64,000 bases of DNA from Bacillota bacterium (GTDB lineage Bacteria > Bacillota > Clostridia > Acetivibrionales > DSM-1351): positions 3,748 through 67,747 of the forward strand of contig JAEYTP010000087.1 of NCBI GenBank assembly GCA_023433945.1, written 5' to 3'. The position numbers and the translations under genes are program-made. The notes under the pieces were generated by a model. The model was not told the origin of the DNA. It did not search any database and saw only the letters and a program-made list of their open reading frames with translations. This document shows, in pieces, positions 25,468 through 35,476 of the stretch. Numbering within the stretch: the first letter of the stretch is position 1; every line of letters starts with the position of its first letter.

Positions 25468-28101
25468 TTAATCATTACTCTGACACTTCTTTTGCAGCTC
25501 ATAAAGAATATTCATTGCATCTATGGGCGTAACCCTTGAGATATCTATTCTTCTTATATCGTCAACAATGTGCTGAGCGATAGATTGTGCCTGTGCTGCA
25601 GCAAAAAGATCCATCTGACCATCTACCTGTTTTTTTGTCTTCTTTTTTAAATCTCTCTTGCTAATATCTGAGTCCTCTAACTCTGCTAAAATTTCCTTGG
25701 CACGCTCAATTACTGGCTTTGGAACCCCAGCCAATCTGGCAACCTGAATACCATAGCTGTCATCGGCACCACCACGAATTATTTTACGCAAGAAAATTAT
25801 ATCCTCGCCCTGTTCTTTTACTGTAATGCAATAATTCTTGATTCCGGACAGCTTACCCTCTAGCTCAGTAAGCTCATGATAATGAGTAGCAAAAAGAGTT
25901 CTGGCTCCAAGCCTTTCCTTATTTACGATATACTCAATGACAGACCACGCAATGCTGAGGCCATCAAAGGTACTGGTACCACGGCCAATCTCATCTAATA
26001 TTAGCAAGCTCTTTGGTGTAGCATTTGACAGGATATTTGCCACCTCTGTCATCTCTACCATAAAAGTACTCTGCCCTGAGGCGAGGTCATCAGATGCCCC
26101 AACCCTTGTAAATATTCTATCCGCTATACCTATTTCGGCACTTGTAGCGGGTACAAAGCTCCCCATTTGAGCCATCAGTACAATTAGTGCAGACTGTCGC
26201 ATGTAGGTTGATTTACCTGCCATATTTGGCCCTGTAATAATTGCAAGCCTGTTCTCTTCGCAATCTAGAATGGTATCATTAGGCACAAAGCCTGACTTTT
26301 CAATCATTCTCTCAACAACAGGGTGCCTGCCGTCAACTATATTGAGGGTAGAACATGATGTGACTACCGGTTTAACATACCCCTCACGATCAGCTGCCTC
26401 AGCAAGTGCTTGCAGCGCATCTATTTCCGCTAGAGCAGAGGCGGTATTCTTAATCCTGGTGAGTTCATTTGCAATAATGTCCTTAACCTCAAGAAAAATA
26501 CTATATTCCAAGTGAATAATCTTTTCTTCTGCTCCTAATATATTATCCTCAATCTCTTTAAGCTCAGGAGTAATATATCTCTCGCAGTTAGCAAGCGTCT
26601 GCTTTCTGGTATATTCAATCGGGACCTGCGATAAATACGATTTTGTAACCTCGATATAATATCCAAAAACACGATTAAAGCCTACCTTTAGGTTTTTAAT
26701 GCCGGTTTTTTCTCTCTCAGATGCCTCAAGAGCTGCAATCCAGCTCTTGCCCTCAGTGGAAGCATGTCTTAGCTTGTCCACTTCAGCATTGTACCCATCC
26801 TTAATAATTCCGCCTTCCTTTATCGAAACAGGAGGCTCATCAATTATAGCATTGTCAATAAGCTCAAATACATCTATAAGGTTATCCATGCTCTCGCAGC
26901 ATGCTTTGTTATAGGTGCTGTTAAAGCCTTCAAGAGTGTTCTTGATAAACGGTATCTGACCAATGGAATTCTTGAGCGCAACCAAATCGCGGCAGTTAAC
27001 ACTACCAAGAACTACTCTGCTCAATAGTCTTTCGATATCGTACACCCTCTTTAGTAGTTCACGACATTCCATCCTAGCCATGTATTTATCCTTGAATTCC
27101 TCAACAGCAGATAGCCTTTCTTGAATATCTCCGAGCTTTATTAAAGGCTGTTCAATCCATTTTCTCAGTAGTCTGCCCCCCATGGAGGTCATTGTTCTAT
27201 CAAGAACCCAGAGAAGAGAACCTCTTTTAGACTTCTCCCTCATGGTTTCGGTAAGCTCAAGATTTCTCCTTGTAGCTGCATCAAGTACCATATACTCATC
27301 AATTTCATATAGCTTTAAACTCTGAATATGTGCCAGTGAAACCTTCTGAGTATTCTCCAAGTAACCTAGCAGACCGCCAGAGGCATTTATCGATATATCA
27401 TAATCGTTAAAAGTAAGCTTCTTTGCAGTTAATTGAGCTTCAAATTGAATGCAAACAGCACCCTTTGCCGCCTGGAAATCAAAGTACTTATCTGGAAAGT
27501 TTGAAATATAGATATTAAAACGTGCTTTGATTGACGCTATAGTGTCAGTATCCTGTATAAATTCTTCATTAACAACCAATTCAGAGGGTAAAAACTTTGC
27601 AATCTCATCCAGGAGCTTTGCTTTTGTGTTGCCCCATGTAATCTTTGTAGCAAAGAAATCGCCAGTAGTAATGTCAACTACTGCAATACCAAAAAAATTG
27701 CCAGACTTGTAAACTGACATTAGGTAATTATTCTTTTTTTCATCCAGCATGGCAGCATCTGTGACAGTTCCGGGAGTAACTATCTTGATAACATCCCTTT
27801 TTACCAAGCCCTTTGCAAGGGCAGGATCCTCCACCTGCTCACATATAGCTACCTTGTAGCCCTTGTTAATCAATCTTGATATATAATTATCTGCCGCATG
27901 AAAAGGAACGCCACACATGGGCGCTCTCTCCTCAAGTCCGCAGTCTCTGCCTGTTAGAGTAATCTCTAACTCTCTAGAAGCAGTTTCTGCATCCGAAAAA
28001 AACATTTCATAGAAGTCACCAAGGCGAAAAAACAGTATGCAATCTTTATACTGCTCCTTGATGTCAAGATATTGTTGCATCATTGGCGTTAAAGCTGCCA
28101 T
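25468..28101 (-). CDS. mutS: DNA mismatch repair protein MutS
   Basis: About 877 aa. The mismatch-contacting Phe-x-Glu is in LGDFYEMFF near residue 38. The ATPase has Walker A TGPNMAGKSTYMRQ (about residue 625), the DDLASGQSTFMVEM signature and Walker B LLILDEIGRGTSTFDG. The C-terminus (MDLFAAAQ) resembles a beta-clamp binding motif (QMDLF). The start is ATG at 28101; an in-frame GTG five codons upstream overlaps the probable GTGGGG ribosome-binding site. It lies between the YlbF-like gene and mutL. Confidence 0.97.
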   Translation of the reverse strand: MAALTPMMQQYLDIKEQYKDCILFFRLGDFYEMFFSDAETASRELEITLTGRDCGLEERAPMCGVPFHAADNYISRLINKGYKVAICEQVEDPALAKGLVKRDVIKIVTPGTVTDAAMLDEKKNNYLMSVYKSGNFFGIAVVDITTGDFFATKITWGNTKAKLLDEIAKFLPSELVVNEEFIQDTDTIASIKARFNIYISNFPDKYFDFQAAKGAVCIQFEAQLTAKKLTFNDYDISINASGGLLGYLENTQKVSLAHIQSLKLYEIDEYMVLDAATRRNLELTETMREKSKRGSLLWVLDRTMTSMGGRLLRKWIEQPLIKLGDIQERLSAVEEFKDKYMARMECRELLKRVYDIERLLSRVVLGSVNCRDLVALKNSIGQIPFIKNTLEGFNSTYNKACCESMDNLIDVFELIDNAIIDEPPVSIKEGGIIKDGYNAEVDKLRHASTEGKSWIAALEASEREKTGIKNLKVGFNRVFGYYIEVTKSYLSQVPIEYTRKQTLANCERYITPELKEIEDNILGAEEKIIHLEYSIFLEVKDIIANELTRIKNTASALAEIDALQALAEAADREGYVKPVVTSCSTLNIVDGRHPVVERMIEKSGFVPNDTILDCEENRLAIITGPNMAGKSTYMRQSALIVLMAQMGSFVPATSAEIGIADRIFTRVGASDDLASGQSTFMVEMTEVANILSNATPKSLLILDEIGRGTSTFDGLSIAWSVIEYIVNKERLGARTLFATHYHELTELEGKLSGIKNYCITVKEQGEDIIFLRKIIRGGADDSYGIQVARLAGVPKPVIERAKEILAELEDSDISKRDLKKKTKKQVDGQMDLFAAAQAQSIAQHIVDDIRRIDISRVTPIDAMNILYELQKKCQSND

Positions 28102-28136
28102 TATTTTAAACCCCACATTTTGTTTATTAATTATAA

Positions 28137-28529
28137 TTATCCTTTACATCCACCGCCGCAAGATTTGCACTTGTCGTCTGAACAAGCGGTTTCTCCAGTA
28201 ATTGAGAAAATAATTATGTCATTTACCTGCTTCATCATAGCTTCAACGTCAGCTTTTGACTTTAGGAAATTATATGTCACCTCATAGGTATTAATCTCAT
28301 CCTGAGTTGCAAGTAATTTTTGCTTTGCTTCTTCAATAGCTTCCTTTTCCGCATTTCCGCGAGTCAACTTTACCATTTCTATCTGAAGTTTTTTGTAATC
28401 ACTCATAAGTTTAGTTGATTTCTCATCTGCCTGCATTTTTGCCTCGGCTGCTTTGTATATTGCCATTTCCTTTGATTCTGCAAGTAAACCGCCTAATTCT
28501 CTAGCCTTATCAATTATATTATTTTCCAT
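28137..28529 (-). CDS. YlbF/YmcA (RicA/RicF) family protein with C-terminal Cys motif
   Basis: About 130 aa, mostly helical, of the YlbF/YmcA family (DUF964). The last residues form a cysteine-rich tail (CSDDKCKSCGGGCKG). In Bacillus RicA, RicF and RicT form an Fe-S-bearing complex that affects RNA processing and development, and RicA (ymcA) follows miaB (ymcB), as this gene does. By position it is the YmcA counterpart, though the cysteine tail is more like YlbF. The ATG at 28529 with GTGAGGAT upstream is preferred over the ATG at 28550. Confidence 0.82.
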   Translation of the reverse strand: MENNIIDKARELGGLLAESKEMAIYKAAEAKMQADEKSTKLMSDYKKLQIEMVKLTRGNAEKEAIEEAKQKLLATQDEINTYEVTYNFLKSKADVEAMMKQVNDIIIFSITGETACSDDKCKSCGGGCKG

Positions 28530-28617
28530 TCTTTTATCCTCACTTTTCATAATATATAATCACCAAATTATTACTAATAAAATTCTAAATATATAAAATA
28601 TAAATTTTAATAGCACA

Positions 28618-30048
28618 CTATTCCACTAGTTTCCCCAGTAATGACCAAGTCTGTACTGTCTCAATCTTGACTTTTACTAGTTTACCTACTAAATCTTCAC
28701 TTCCCTTGAAGTTGACAATCTTATTTCCTCTTGTTCTTCCGGTATAGGTAGTTTTGCTGCTCTTGCTCAAGCCCTCTACCAACACTTCTACTTCTTTTCC
28801 AAGCAGCTCATCGTTAATTTCACGACTGATGGAATTTTGCAGTTCTAGTAACCTGTCAAAACGCTCTTTTTTAGTGTCCTCCGGTACTTGGTCGGGGTTT
28901 TTAGCAGCGGGAGTACCCGTCCTTTTTGAGTAAAGGAAGGTATATGCCATGTCAAATCTAGCCTTTGCCACTACGTCCATTGTCTCAGAAAAGTCCTCTT
29001 CTGTTTCACCCGGAAATCCAACAATTATATCGGTAGACATTGATATATCAGGAATCTGTTCTTTAATCCTGCGTACAAGCTCTAGGTACTGCTCCTTTGT
29101 ATATTTTCTGTTCATCTCATCAAGAATTCTGGTACTACCAGACTGAACAGGCAGGTGTAGGTGCTCGCAAACACTATCGCAGTCCCTCATAGCTGCAATT
29201 AACTCATCGGATAAATCCTTTGGATGAGAGGTCATAAAGCGTATTCTCTCTATACCTTCTATTTCATTCAGTTCTCTAAGAAGCTTTGCAAAGCTGATGT
29301 TATCATCTAGGTCATTACCATAAGAGTTTACGTTTTGGCCAAGCAATGTAATCTCCTTACAGCCGTCCTTTGCAAGTTTACTTACTTCATTTTTTATATC
29401 CTCAAGACTCCTACTTCTCTCTCTGCCTCGAACATACGGTACAATACAGTAGGTGCAAAAATTATTGCATCCATACATAATAGTAACCCATGCCTTAAGA
29501 TTTTCACGTCTTACTATAGGCATGTTCTCAGCTATTGAACCAGTGGACTCCCATACATCAATAATAGTTTTATCGGAGTTCATAGCATTGTTCAGAAGCT
29601 CTGGCAATTTGTAAAGATTGTGAGTACCAAATATGATATCAACGTGTCTGTAAACCTTCTTGATATGCTCTACAACCTCTTTTTGCTGCATCATACAGCC
29701 GCAAATAGCAATTTTTAGATTTGGGTTACTGTCTTTAAGCTTTTTAAGTGCTCCCAAGTGGCCATACACCTTTTGTTCTGCATTCTCTCTTACACAGCAG
29801 GTGTTAAATATAATTAAGTCGCTATCCGCTCTTTTGGAACACTCGGAATAGCCCATCTCAGAAAGCATACCCGAAAGCCTCTCAGAATCATTTTCATTCA
29901 TCTGACAGCCAAAGGTCTCAATATTGTATCTCATGGGTTTGCCAGTGGCATTTACAATTTGCTGTATTTGTTGCTTAATAGATTCTATATATTTGTACTG
30001 CTGAGCTATTTCCTCGGCAGAAACTTGCGTCGTAACTCTCTTGCTCAA
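28618..30048 (-). CDS. miaB: tRNA-2-methylthio-N6-isopentenyladenosine synthase
   Basis: A 476-aa radical-SAM methylthiotransferase acting on i6A37 of tRNA. The UPF0004 domain starts [13 protein letters not shown] with further cysteines ([18 protein letters not shown]) for the auxiliary cluster. The radical-SAM motif is [25 protein letters not shown] domain closes the protein ([19 protein letters not shown]). The start is TTG at 30048, preceded by GGAGGATT. First gene of the miaB-ylbF-mutS-mutL-miaA-hfq cluster. Confidence 0.97.
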   Translation of the reverse strand: MSKRVTTQVSAEEIAQQYKYIESIKQQIQQIVNATGKPMRYNIETFGCQMNENDSERLSGMLSEMGYSECSKRADSDLIIFNTCCVRENAEQKVYGHLGALKKLKDSNPNLKIAICGCMMQQKEVVEHIKKVYRHVDIIFGTHNLYKLPELLNNAMNSDKTIIDVWESTGSIAENMPIVRRENLKAWVTIMYGCNNFCTYCIVPYVRGRERSRSLEDIKNEVSKLAKDGCKEITLLGQNVNSYGNDLDDNISFAKLLRELNEIEGIERIRFMTSHPKDLSDELIAAMRDCDSVCEHLHLPVQSGSTRILDEMNRKYTKEQYLELVRRIKEQIPDISMSTDIIVGFPGETEEDFSETMDVVAKARFDMAYTFLYSKRTGTPAAKNPDQVPEDTKKERFDRLLELQNSISREINDELLGKEVEVLVEGLSKSSKTTYTGRTRGNKIVNFKGSEDLVGKLVKVKIETVQTWSLLGKLVE

Positions 30049-30159
30049 AATTAATCCTCCGTATTTTAGTACATTTAAGAAGGGACATTCCTAATATTAG
30101 GCAGTCCCTTTAGAATTATACCACAAAGTATTAAAATTTACAGGTGGTTTGATATTTGT

Positions 30160-30280
30160 TTAAATAAAAGTTTCATAAGGGATTAATAAAGTATCATAAT
30201 TTGCTTAAATAAAGCTCCATTATAATTTTATATAATGCCATAATTTGCATAAAAAAGCTTAAATAAAATAATATAAAAGA
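30160..30280. repeat. ~40-50 bp degenerate repeats after the zinc-ribbon gene
   Basis: Three diverged copies of a unit with minus-strand core CTTTATTTAAGCAAATTATG, between the zinc-ribbon gene stop and miaB. No gene or clear terminator. Confidence 0.5.
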
Positions 30281-31096
30281 TTAAAAAAGGTGCTTAACTA
30301 AGTAATACAAGGACACTATAAGCCCTATAATAATTGGTGAAATAAATACAATGAGTAATATTAGCTGTACTGTTCGTTGTCTCTTGATATATGAATCTAC
30401 AAATAGACTAGTGTCTACCTGAGGTTTATCAGTATCTAGGGTATTATCTACTGTATTATCTAAGTTATTATCTATAGTATTATCAATAGTACTACCTGTA
30501 TTACTCTCAATAGTATTTCCGATTGAGTTAATCATGGTTTTATCGGTAGTTTTATTAATAAACCCTGATGGCTTTGGACACAGACAGTAATCCGTATCAT
30601 GTAGTTCATCATCAGAGCATTTATTATCTTGTTCATATAAATCATCGTCAGAGCATTTATTATCTGAATGGCATAATTTGTCGTCAGTAGAATTGAGTGT
30701 ATTTTCAGTAGTTGAATTACATATTTCACCGCTGTCACAATACAATAATTCTTCATCGCTATTAGTTTCTGCTTCAAAAGTACTTAATGCATATGCCCTT
30801 TCGTACAATTCCGATGGAACAAAAAGGTCTATACCCATTATGGTGTTTCCCATGAATACTTTTAGGTAGTCGCCACATTCCCTATATTTTTTTCTTACTG
30901 GAATGCCCTCATGTGAAAGCATCTCTATTAGCATTTCAGCATCAATATCTGTAGACACCGTTTTAAGGTATACTTCAGAGTACTGCTCTTTTGGGAACTC
31001 AGATTTAGGTAAACTATCCACGAGTATCTCTTCGCAATCAGCACACTCGCTGAAGCCTTCTCTGTATTCACATTTACACTTTGGACAGAATGACAT
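30281..31096 (-). CDS. zinc-ribbon / DUF2007-like protein with low-complexity linker and C-terminal membrane helix
   Basis: A 271-aa protein. The N-terminal CPKCKCEYREGFSECADC is a zinc ribbon. Residues 40-115 resemble DUF2007 (a small signal-transduction-like fold). The middle (about 120-225) is low complexity: two copies of DNKCSDDxL and a run of S/N-T-x-D-N units, both encoded by short tandem DNA repeats. One transmembrane helix ends the protein (LILLIVFISPIIIGLIVSLYYLV), so it is tail-anchored with the ribbon inside the cell. Function unknown. ATG at 31096 after GGGGGG. Confidence 0.65.
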   Translation of the reverse strand: MSFCPKCKCEYREGFSECADCEEILVDSLPKSEFPKEQYSEVYLKTVSTDIDAEMLIEMLSHEGIPVRKKYRECGDYLKVFMGNTIMGIDLFVPSELYERAYALSTFEAETNSDEELLYCDSGEICNSTTENTLNSTDDKLCHSDNKCSDDDLYEQDNKCSDDELHDTDYCLCPKPSGFINKTTDKTMINSIGNTIESNTGSTIDNTIDNNLDNTVDNTLDTDKPQVDTSLFVDSYIKRQRTVQLILLIVFISPIIIGLIVSLYYLVKHLF

Positions 31097-31147
31097 ATGA
31101 ATTTCCCCCCAATAATTTTACTGCTATAAGCCGACCAACAAAACTAA

Positions 31148-31687
31148 CTAAATAAGCTTTATACTAAATCTTTTTTCCTCAAGATTCATTCCCTGTAGGG
31201 TAAAGATTGCACTTTCATTATTATACGAAAATCCAAATCTTCTATAAAAATTTATACCCCTTTTATTGCTGGACAAAACCCATAAATATGTACGGGTATA
31301 TCCTCGGACCACTAAATCATTTAGTGCAGCTTTTGTAAGTAAATACCCCTGCTTTGTATCCCAATGGTTAGGGTCTACATACAATGAATATATTTCTGTG
31401 CACGATGAGCACTCATTTCTGCATTCTAAATCTCCCTGGCAACTAGCCGGTATTCTCGCTTTGCCAAAAGTAATACAACCGGTTATATGCCCATCTATTT
31501 CATAAACAAGTGCTTCACTCAGGTTTTCCCGAAAGCTTTTATTGAACGAGTCCACCCAAAAATCTTCAGCGAGGTTATCCAAATAGTTCTGCGGAATCAT
31601 ACCTTTGTATGCAAGCTTCCACGTTTTCGCATGTATAGAGCTCATCTGGTTTATATCAGATATATTAGCTTTTCTAACTGTTTCCAT
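31148..31687 (-). CDS. GNAT family N-acetyltransferase
   Basis: A 179-aa GNAT-fold protein. Beta-strand 4 and the acetyl-CoA loop appear in YSLYVDPNHWDTKQGYLLTKAAL, although the usual Q/RxxGxG/A is weak (TKQGYLL). The C-terminal YLWVLSSNKRGINFYRRFGF is a typical GNAT end. Substrate unknown. Start ATG at 31687 after GGGAG; the gene is about 50 bp upstream of the zinc-ribbon gene. Confidence 0.75.
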   Translation of the reverse strand: METVRKANISDINQMSSIHAKTWKLAYKGMIPQNYLDNLAEDFWVDSFNKSFRENLSEALVYEIDGHITGCITFGKARIPASCQGDLECRNECSSCTEIYSLYVDPNHWDTKQGYLLTKAALNDLVVRGYTRTYLWVLSSNKRGINFYRRFGFSYNNESAIFTLQGMNLEEKRFSIKLI

Positions 31688-32109
31688 TAATTTTCTCCCG
31701 AAATTAGATTTTACTAACTAATATAAACCCCATATCAAAGTAGAGTGAGCATATAAATTTTAACAAAATAAGTTAAATAATGGAAGTATTTTTTTTAAAA
31801 TTTATAGCACAAATAGTTAGTATATAATTCTTTATATTATACCTTGTTCAACTTGATTTGTATGCTTATAGAATTGTTGTAGACAAAGGTTTTTTATAAA
31901 AGTGTAAACTTGTAGCAATAGTATTCCAGCAACTTTTGACGCTGTCCCTTTTATTAGATGTGTAGTTAGTTTTTTTGTTGCGAAGTACTTCCGTAGAATT
32001 GATATCAATAGTACTGCCGAGAAGATTATCCGAACTTAATCTTTATGCACATCACCGAGGATGAATAAAGTACTTTTCCATACATTATATGACACTACTT
32101 ATAAAGTAA
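31688..32109. other. 422-bp gap without a recognisable gene
   Basis: No open frame with a ribosome-binding site was found. The stretch 31900-32065 is less AT-rich than usual for intergenic DNA here. It holds a 12-bp perfect palindrome ATTGATATCAAT (31998-32009) flanked by related AGTACTTCCGTAGA and AGTACTGCCGAGA. It could be the remains of a lost gene or a structured element. Confidence 0.35.
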
Positions 32110-32835
32110 TTAATAATTATTCTTGATATCTTTTAATTCTTTAAGTTCTGTTGTTTTGATGTAGTTAATAAACTTTTCACTTTGAGAGTATATTGTAATT
32201 TCGCCCTGTTCACGCAAATGACCAACGATCTTGTTTATCAACTGCAACTGTGATAAAGGTACAAATTCTATATTTTTGAAGTCCATTACAACCTTTAAAG
32301 GCTTTACATATACTAAGCCTTCTGCGACAGTTTCAAAATTATCAATATCACTTTGAGAAATATGTTGGGGGAAATCAATTACAAAAGTACCCGTAATATT
32401 ATGTATTTTAATTGATGTATTGTCCAATGAGCAAGCATCAACTGTATTATCACATTTATGCATTTTTTCAGCACCCGCGCAAAGAACCTCATCAATTATT
32501 CTGAGGAGCTCAGAACCTATAAATGGCTTTACGATAAAATGCCTGGCACCTAGCTTAATGCAGTCAATAACAATCATCTGCTGACCCATTGCACTTAGCA
32601 TAATAACCAAACAATCGGGATCTATTTTTTTTAGTTTTTTAAGCGTTTCTATTCCATCCATAAGTGGCATGGTGATATCTAATGTCACAATGTCAGGTTT
32701 AAGATTTGTATATAAATTTATGGCGTGTACTCCATTTTCAGCTTCTCCAACAACAATATGTCCTGCCTCAGACACAATTTGACTAATCTTGGAGCGTATA
32801 AAGCTGGAATCTTCAACAATAAGTATACTTGCCAC
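32110..32835 (-). CDS. response regulator with receiver and STAS-like output domain
   Basis: A 241-aa protein. Residues 1-120 are a CheY-type receiver: acidic pocket in LIVEDSS, phosphoryl aspartate in IVTLDITMPLMDG (about D54), T/S and K in MLSAMG and FIVKPF. Residues 145-235 look like a STAS domain, with the strand-loop-helix VVMDFKNIEFVPLSQLQLINK; the serine after VPL is at the site phosphorylated in anti-sigma-antagonist STAS proteins. Last gene of the Sia-type operon, directly after the CheA-like kinase, and presumably its target. GTG start at 32835 behind GAGGAGG. Confidence 0.8.
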   Translation of the reverse strand: MASILIVEDSSFIRSKISQIVSEAGHIVVGEAENGVHAINLYTNLKPDIVTLDITMPLMDGIETLKKLKKIDPDCLVIMLSAMGQQMIVIDCIKLGARHFIVKPFIGSELLRIIDEVLCAGAEKMHKCDNTVDACSLDNTSIKIHNITGTFVIDFPQHISQSDIDNFETVAEGLVYVKPLKVVMDFKNIEFVPLSQLQLINKIVGHLREQGEITIYSQSEKFINYIKTTELKELKDIKNNY

Positions 32836-32861
32836 AGTAACCTCCTCAAAACTAAATAGTT

Positions 32862-34508
32862 TTATCTAGGTAAATAGAACTCAAAAGCGGTGCCTATCTT
32901 TTCTATTGATTTAACAACAATATACCCACCAAGTTTCTTTGTCTGCTGCAGTACTGCAGAAAGCCCTACTCCTCTGCCTGAGAAAACACTTGATGGCTCT
33001 GCTGTTGACAGACCTTCATGAAAAATGTACTGAATAATATCTGTCTCCGAGAGATTTTTTATCTCCTCTTCATTAAGTATCCTGTTCTGAACTAGTTTCT
33101 TTTTAATCTTTGATACATCAACACCATTGCCGTCATCACTTATAACTATCTTAATAAAACTATCCTCATTAACAATATAAAACTTAATATTGCCTTCAAT
33201 GGCTTTTCCTAAGTCAACTCTAACATCAGGCATTTCAATTCCATGGTCAATAATATTCCTGAAAATATGAACAAATGAGCGAGCAAAATCTTCATAAGCA
33301 TCACTGTCCACCCTTATTTCATCCCTACACTCGATATTAAAAGGAATAACCCTCTTCCCGAGTCTCGCAGCCATTCTAACAGTGTAATCAGGGTACATGG
33401 AGAATAGAGAGCTTATATTTACTTGTCGCAGTCTATGAAGCTTTTGATAAAGCTCCTGTGATATATCTCTAATATGGTTTTCATATTCAATAAACTCATT
33501 TGCATCTATAAATAGCATGTCATTATCAATGTTCCACTTACTTCCCATTATACTTCTGATATCATCAATACTTTTCTTAACGGGTTCTGCAAAGTCAACC
33601 TTACTTATCATCATTTCAAACTGTTCAGGGGTTACGTTATGATTATTGTCCTTAATAACACTTAACCATTGTTCTATTCTGTCTAGAAAATTAGTTAAAT
33701 CTGTTAGCTCAAAAATCAAGAAATTACCCTTTAGGGTATGAACCTCTATCATTACTTCATTTATTACTTCTTCTTTATTGGCATATGCTCTTAAAATAAG
33801 CGCAGGTAGCCTTGTTTCATAGAAATTACGATAGTCCTTTACACAAGAGGTAAAGGATGAAAAGTCGGCAACTATTCGTACTATGGATTTAAAAATCTGT
33901 CTCTCCTTGTCAAGAGCATTTTGTATATGCTTTTTTTCGGTAATATCGGTTAAAATAATCATAAAAGCATCTTTGACAGATTCTTTAGTTTCTAGCTTAA
34001 CAGGTTTATATTGAATCCTGTAGCTTTTGTCACTTATGTATATTTCATTGGGCAATAAAAGCAGTAATACCTTTTGCTTGAGCGTATCTCCCAAAAAGAA
34101 ATCCTTGTTCAGTACAGCATTCATTTTATCTATACAGTCAGCATTATTAAATGGTCTAATAATATCAGTAAATATCTGACCTTCAATTTCCTGATTAAAA
34201 ATAGCTGCACACTCAGCGCTATACCCTTTATTAATGACTAATTCCTCACTAAGAGTGAGTATACCCTGGCCAGTATTGTTAAGTATATTCTTCAAGTCGC
34301 TCTGAAGCCTATACAAATGATCCTGTCTCTTGTCACTGATACGAACAAGACTAGCACTCTGCTGTAAAAGTCGCTTATAACTAGAATAGAGCTCTTTGAA
34401 TTCCTTCATAAGAGAATTGTCTTTATAACAATCTTTCTTTATGGTTATTGAAGCGCTTTGCAAAGTATTGTATTCTTCTTGAAAAACATCATAATTTTTT
34501 TCTTCCAT
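32862..34508 (-). CDS. CheA-like hybrid: PAS, Hpt-like and HATPase histidine kinase
   Basis: A 548-aa soluble kinase. After a coiled N-terminus, a PAS-like domain covers about residues 70-195. An Hpt-like helix bundle follows with the phospho-acceptor in EVHTLKGNFLIFE (H257). The C-terminus is a CheA-type ATPase: N-box FRNIIDHGIEM, G1 DDGNGVD, G2 FSGRGVGLSAV. Neither a P2/CheY-binding nor a CheW-like domain is present, unlike chemotaxis CheA. It probably phosphorylates the receiver protein encoded next. It lies directly after the siaC-like gene, so its input may be the Sia phospho-switch (inference). ATG at 34508 after GGAG. Confidence 0.82.
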   Translation of the reverse strand: MEEKNYDVFQEEYNTLQSASITIKKDCYKDNSLMKEFKELYSSYKRLLQQSASLVRISDKRQDHLYRLQSDLKNILNNTGQGILTLSEELVINKGYSAECAAIFNQEIEGQIFTDIIRPFNNADCIDKMNAVLNKDFFLGDTLKQKVLLLLLPNEIYISDKSYRIQYKPVKLETKESVKDAFMIILTDITEKKHIQNALDKERQIFKSIVRIVADFSSFTSCVKDYRNFYETRLPALILRAYANKEEVINEVMIEVHTLKGNFLIFELTDLTNFLDRIEQWLSVIKDNNHNVTPEQFEMMISKVDFAEPVKKSIDDIRSIMGSKWNIDNDMLFIDANEFIEYENHIRDISQELYQKLHRLRQVNISSLFSMYPDYTVRMAARLGKRVIPFNIECRDEIRVDSDAYEDFARSFVHIFRNIIDHGIEMPDVRVDLGKAIEGNIKFYIVNEDSFIKIVISDDGNGVDVSKIKKKLVQNRILNEEEIKNLSETDIIQYIFHEGLSTAEPSSVFSGRGVGLSAVLQQTKKLGGYIVVKSIEKIGTAFEFYLPR

Positions 34509-34535
34509 ATGTACTCCATGTACTCCTGCAAAAAT

Positions 34536-34916
34536 TTATCTTAGGACTATGTTGAAATCTATGTCTACAAACTCTTTAAACTCTTCGGCACATTCCATTT
34601 CGGATTCGTTATCCTTATCGCAGTACCAGTTAACAACTACCTTTTTGTCATTGTTTCCCGCTTCTTCTATCTTGTCTAAAATCATCATTATACACTTGGA
34701 GCTGCTGGTATTAATGTAAGGCAGCTTTAACTCAACTGTTGTTTCACAGTCATTATCAATGTTTTCAAAATAGTCATCCAGCCAATTTAATATTGGCTGA
34801 AAGAACATAAATGAGTTTTCCGGGTAAGACTCACCATTTATAATCAAAATATTACTATCAACATTAAAATCAATTCTCGGCGTAGACTTTGTCTGCTCTA
34901 AAAATAGTCCTTCCAC
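34536..34916 (-). CDS. SiaC family regulatory phosphoprotein (DUF1987)
   Basis: A 126-aa protein matching DUF1987/SiaC, a small fold like STAS antagonists: TPRIDFNVDSNILIINGESYPENS at the start, then LKLPYINTSSSKCIM in the centre, which contains the Thr/Ser cluster where SiaC is phosphorylated by SiaB in Pseudomonas. GTG start at 34916 after GGGGGG. It lies between the SiaB-like and CheA-like genes. In Pseudomonas, unphosphorylated SiaC activates the diguanylate cyclase SiaD; no GGDEF gene is present here. Confidence 0.85.
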   Translation of the reverse strand: MEGLFLEQTKSTPRIDFNVDSNILIINGESYPENSFMFFQPILNWLDDYFENIDNDCETTVELKLPYINTSSSKCIMMILDKIEEAGNNDKKVVVNWYCDKDNESEMECAEEFKEFVDIDFNIVLR

Positions 34917-34928
34917 TTAATATCCCCC

Positions 34929-35474
34929 CTAAATAATAACCTTAATTTCGTAGTAAGAATAGTTATCGTCTATTTCTTCAAATGAATATTCAATGGGTTT
35001 ACTCGCCTTTCTTGAAATGTCAATAAGGCCAATACCCGCACCCGATTTTTCAGGGTCATAATCTTTTTTAAGTTGTTCTTTATAAAGCCTCTTAAGTTCG
35101 TCCTTACTTGAAGTAGATACTAGCTTAAGCTTACTCTCCAGTGGTCCGATATCTATGTTTTCAACTAAATTTCCAGACCAAACAAAGTATTCGTCTATTT
35201 CCTTGCCAATACATACTATGGATGAACTCGCCAAGTAATTATATTGCTCACTATCCTGCTTTGTTGCCATATAATTCTTGATATTTTGTGTCTGCTCAAT
35301 AAATATTGAAAATACCGCAAAAATATTATTTTTTGATATCTCCTGCCCCTCCAAATGCTTTTTAACAGCCTCCCCTAGCTCTTCTATCAGACCCTGGGAA
35401 AACTTCCCTGAGAAGCAGGTAAGAACATTTGTATTTCTTAATAGTTTTTGGATGTCGGTTAATCTTGTAAGCAC
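34929..35474 (-). CDS. SiaB family protein kinase
   Basis: A 181-aa protein of the SiaB family, a GHKL-like serine/threonine kinase. Recognised from CFSGKFSQGLIEELG near the N-terminus, an N-box-like VFSIFIEQTQNIKNY, and the C-terminal GAGIGLIDISRKA, which acts as the G2 box. In Pseudomonas SiaB phosphorylates SiaC. GTG start at 35474 after GGGGG; it abuts the stop of the phosphatase gene, suggesting coupling. Confidence 0.85.
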   Translation of the reverse strand: MLTRLTDIQKLLRNTNVLTCFSGKFSQGLIEELGEAVKKHLEGQEISKNNIFAVFSIFIEQTQNIKNYMATKQDSEQYNYLASSSIVCIGKEIDEYFVWSGNLVENIDIGPLESKLKLVSTSSKDELKRLYKEQLKKDYDPEKSGAGIGLIDISRKASKPIEYSFEEIDDNYSYYEIKVII

Positions 35475-35476
35475 TA

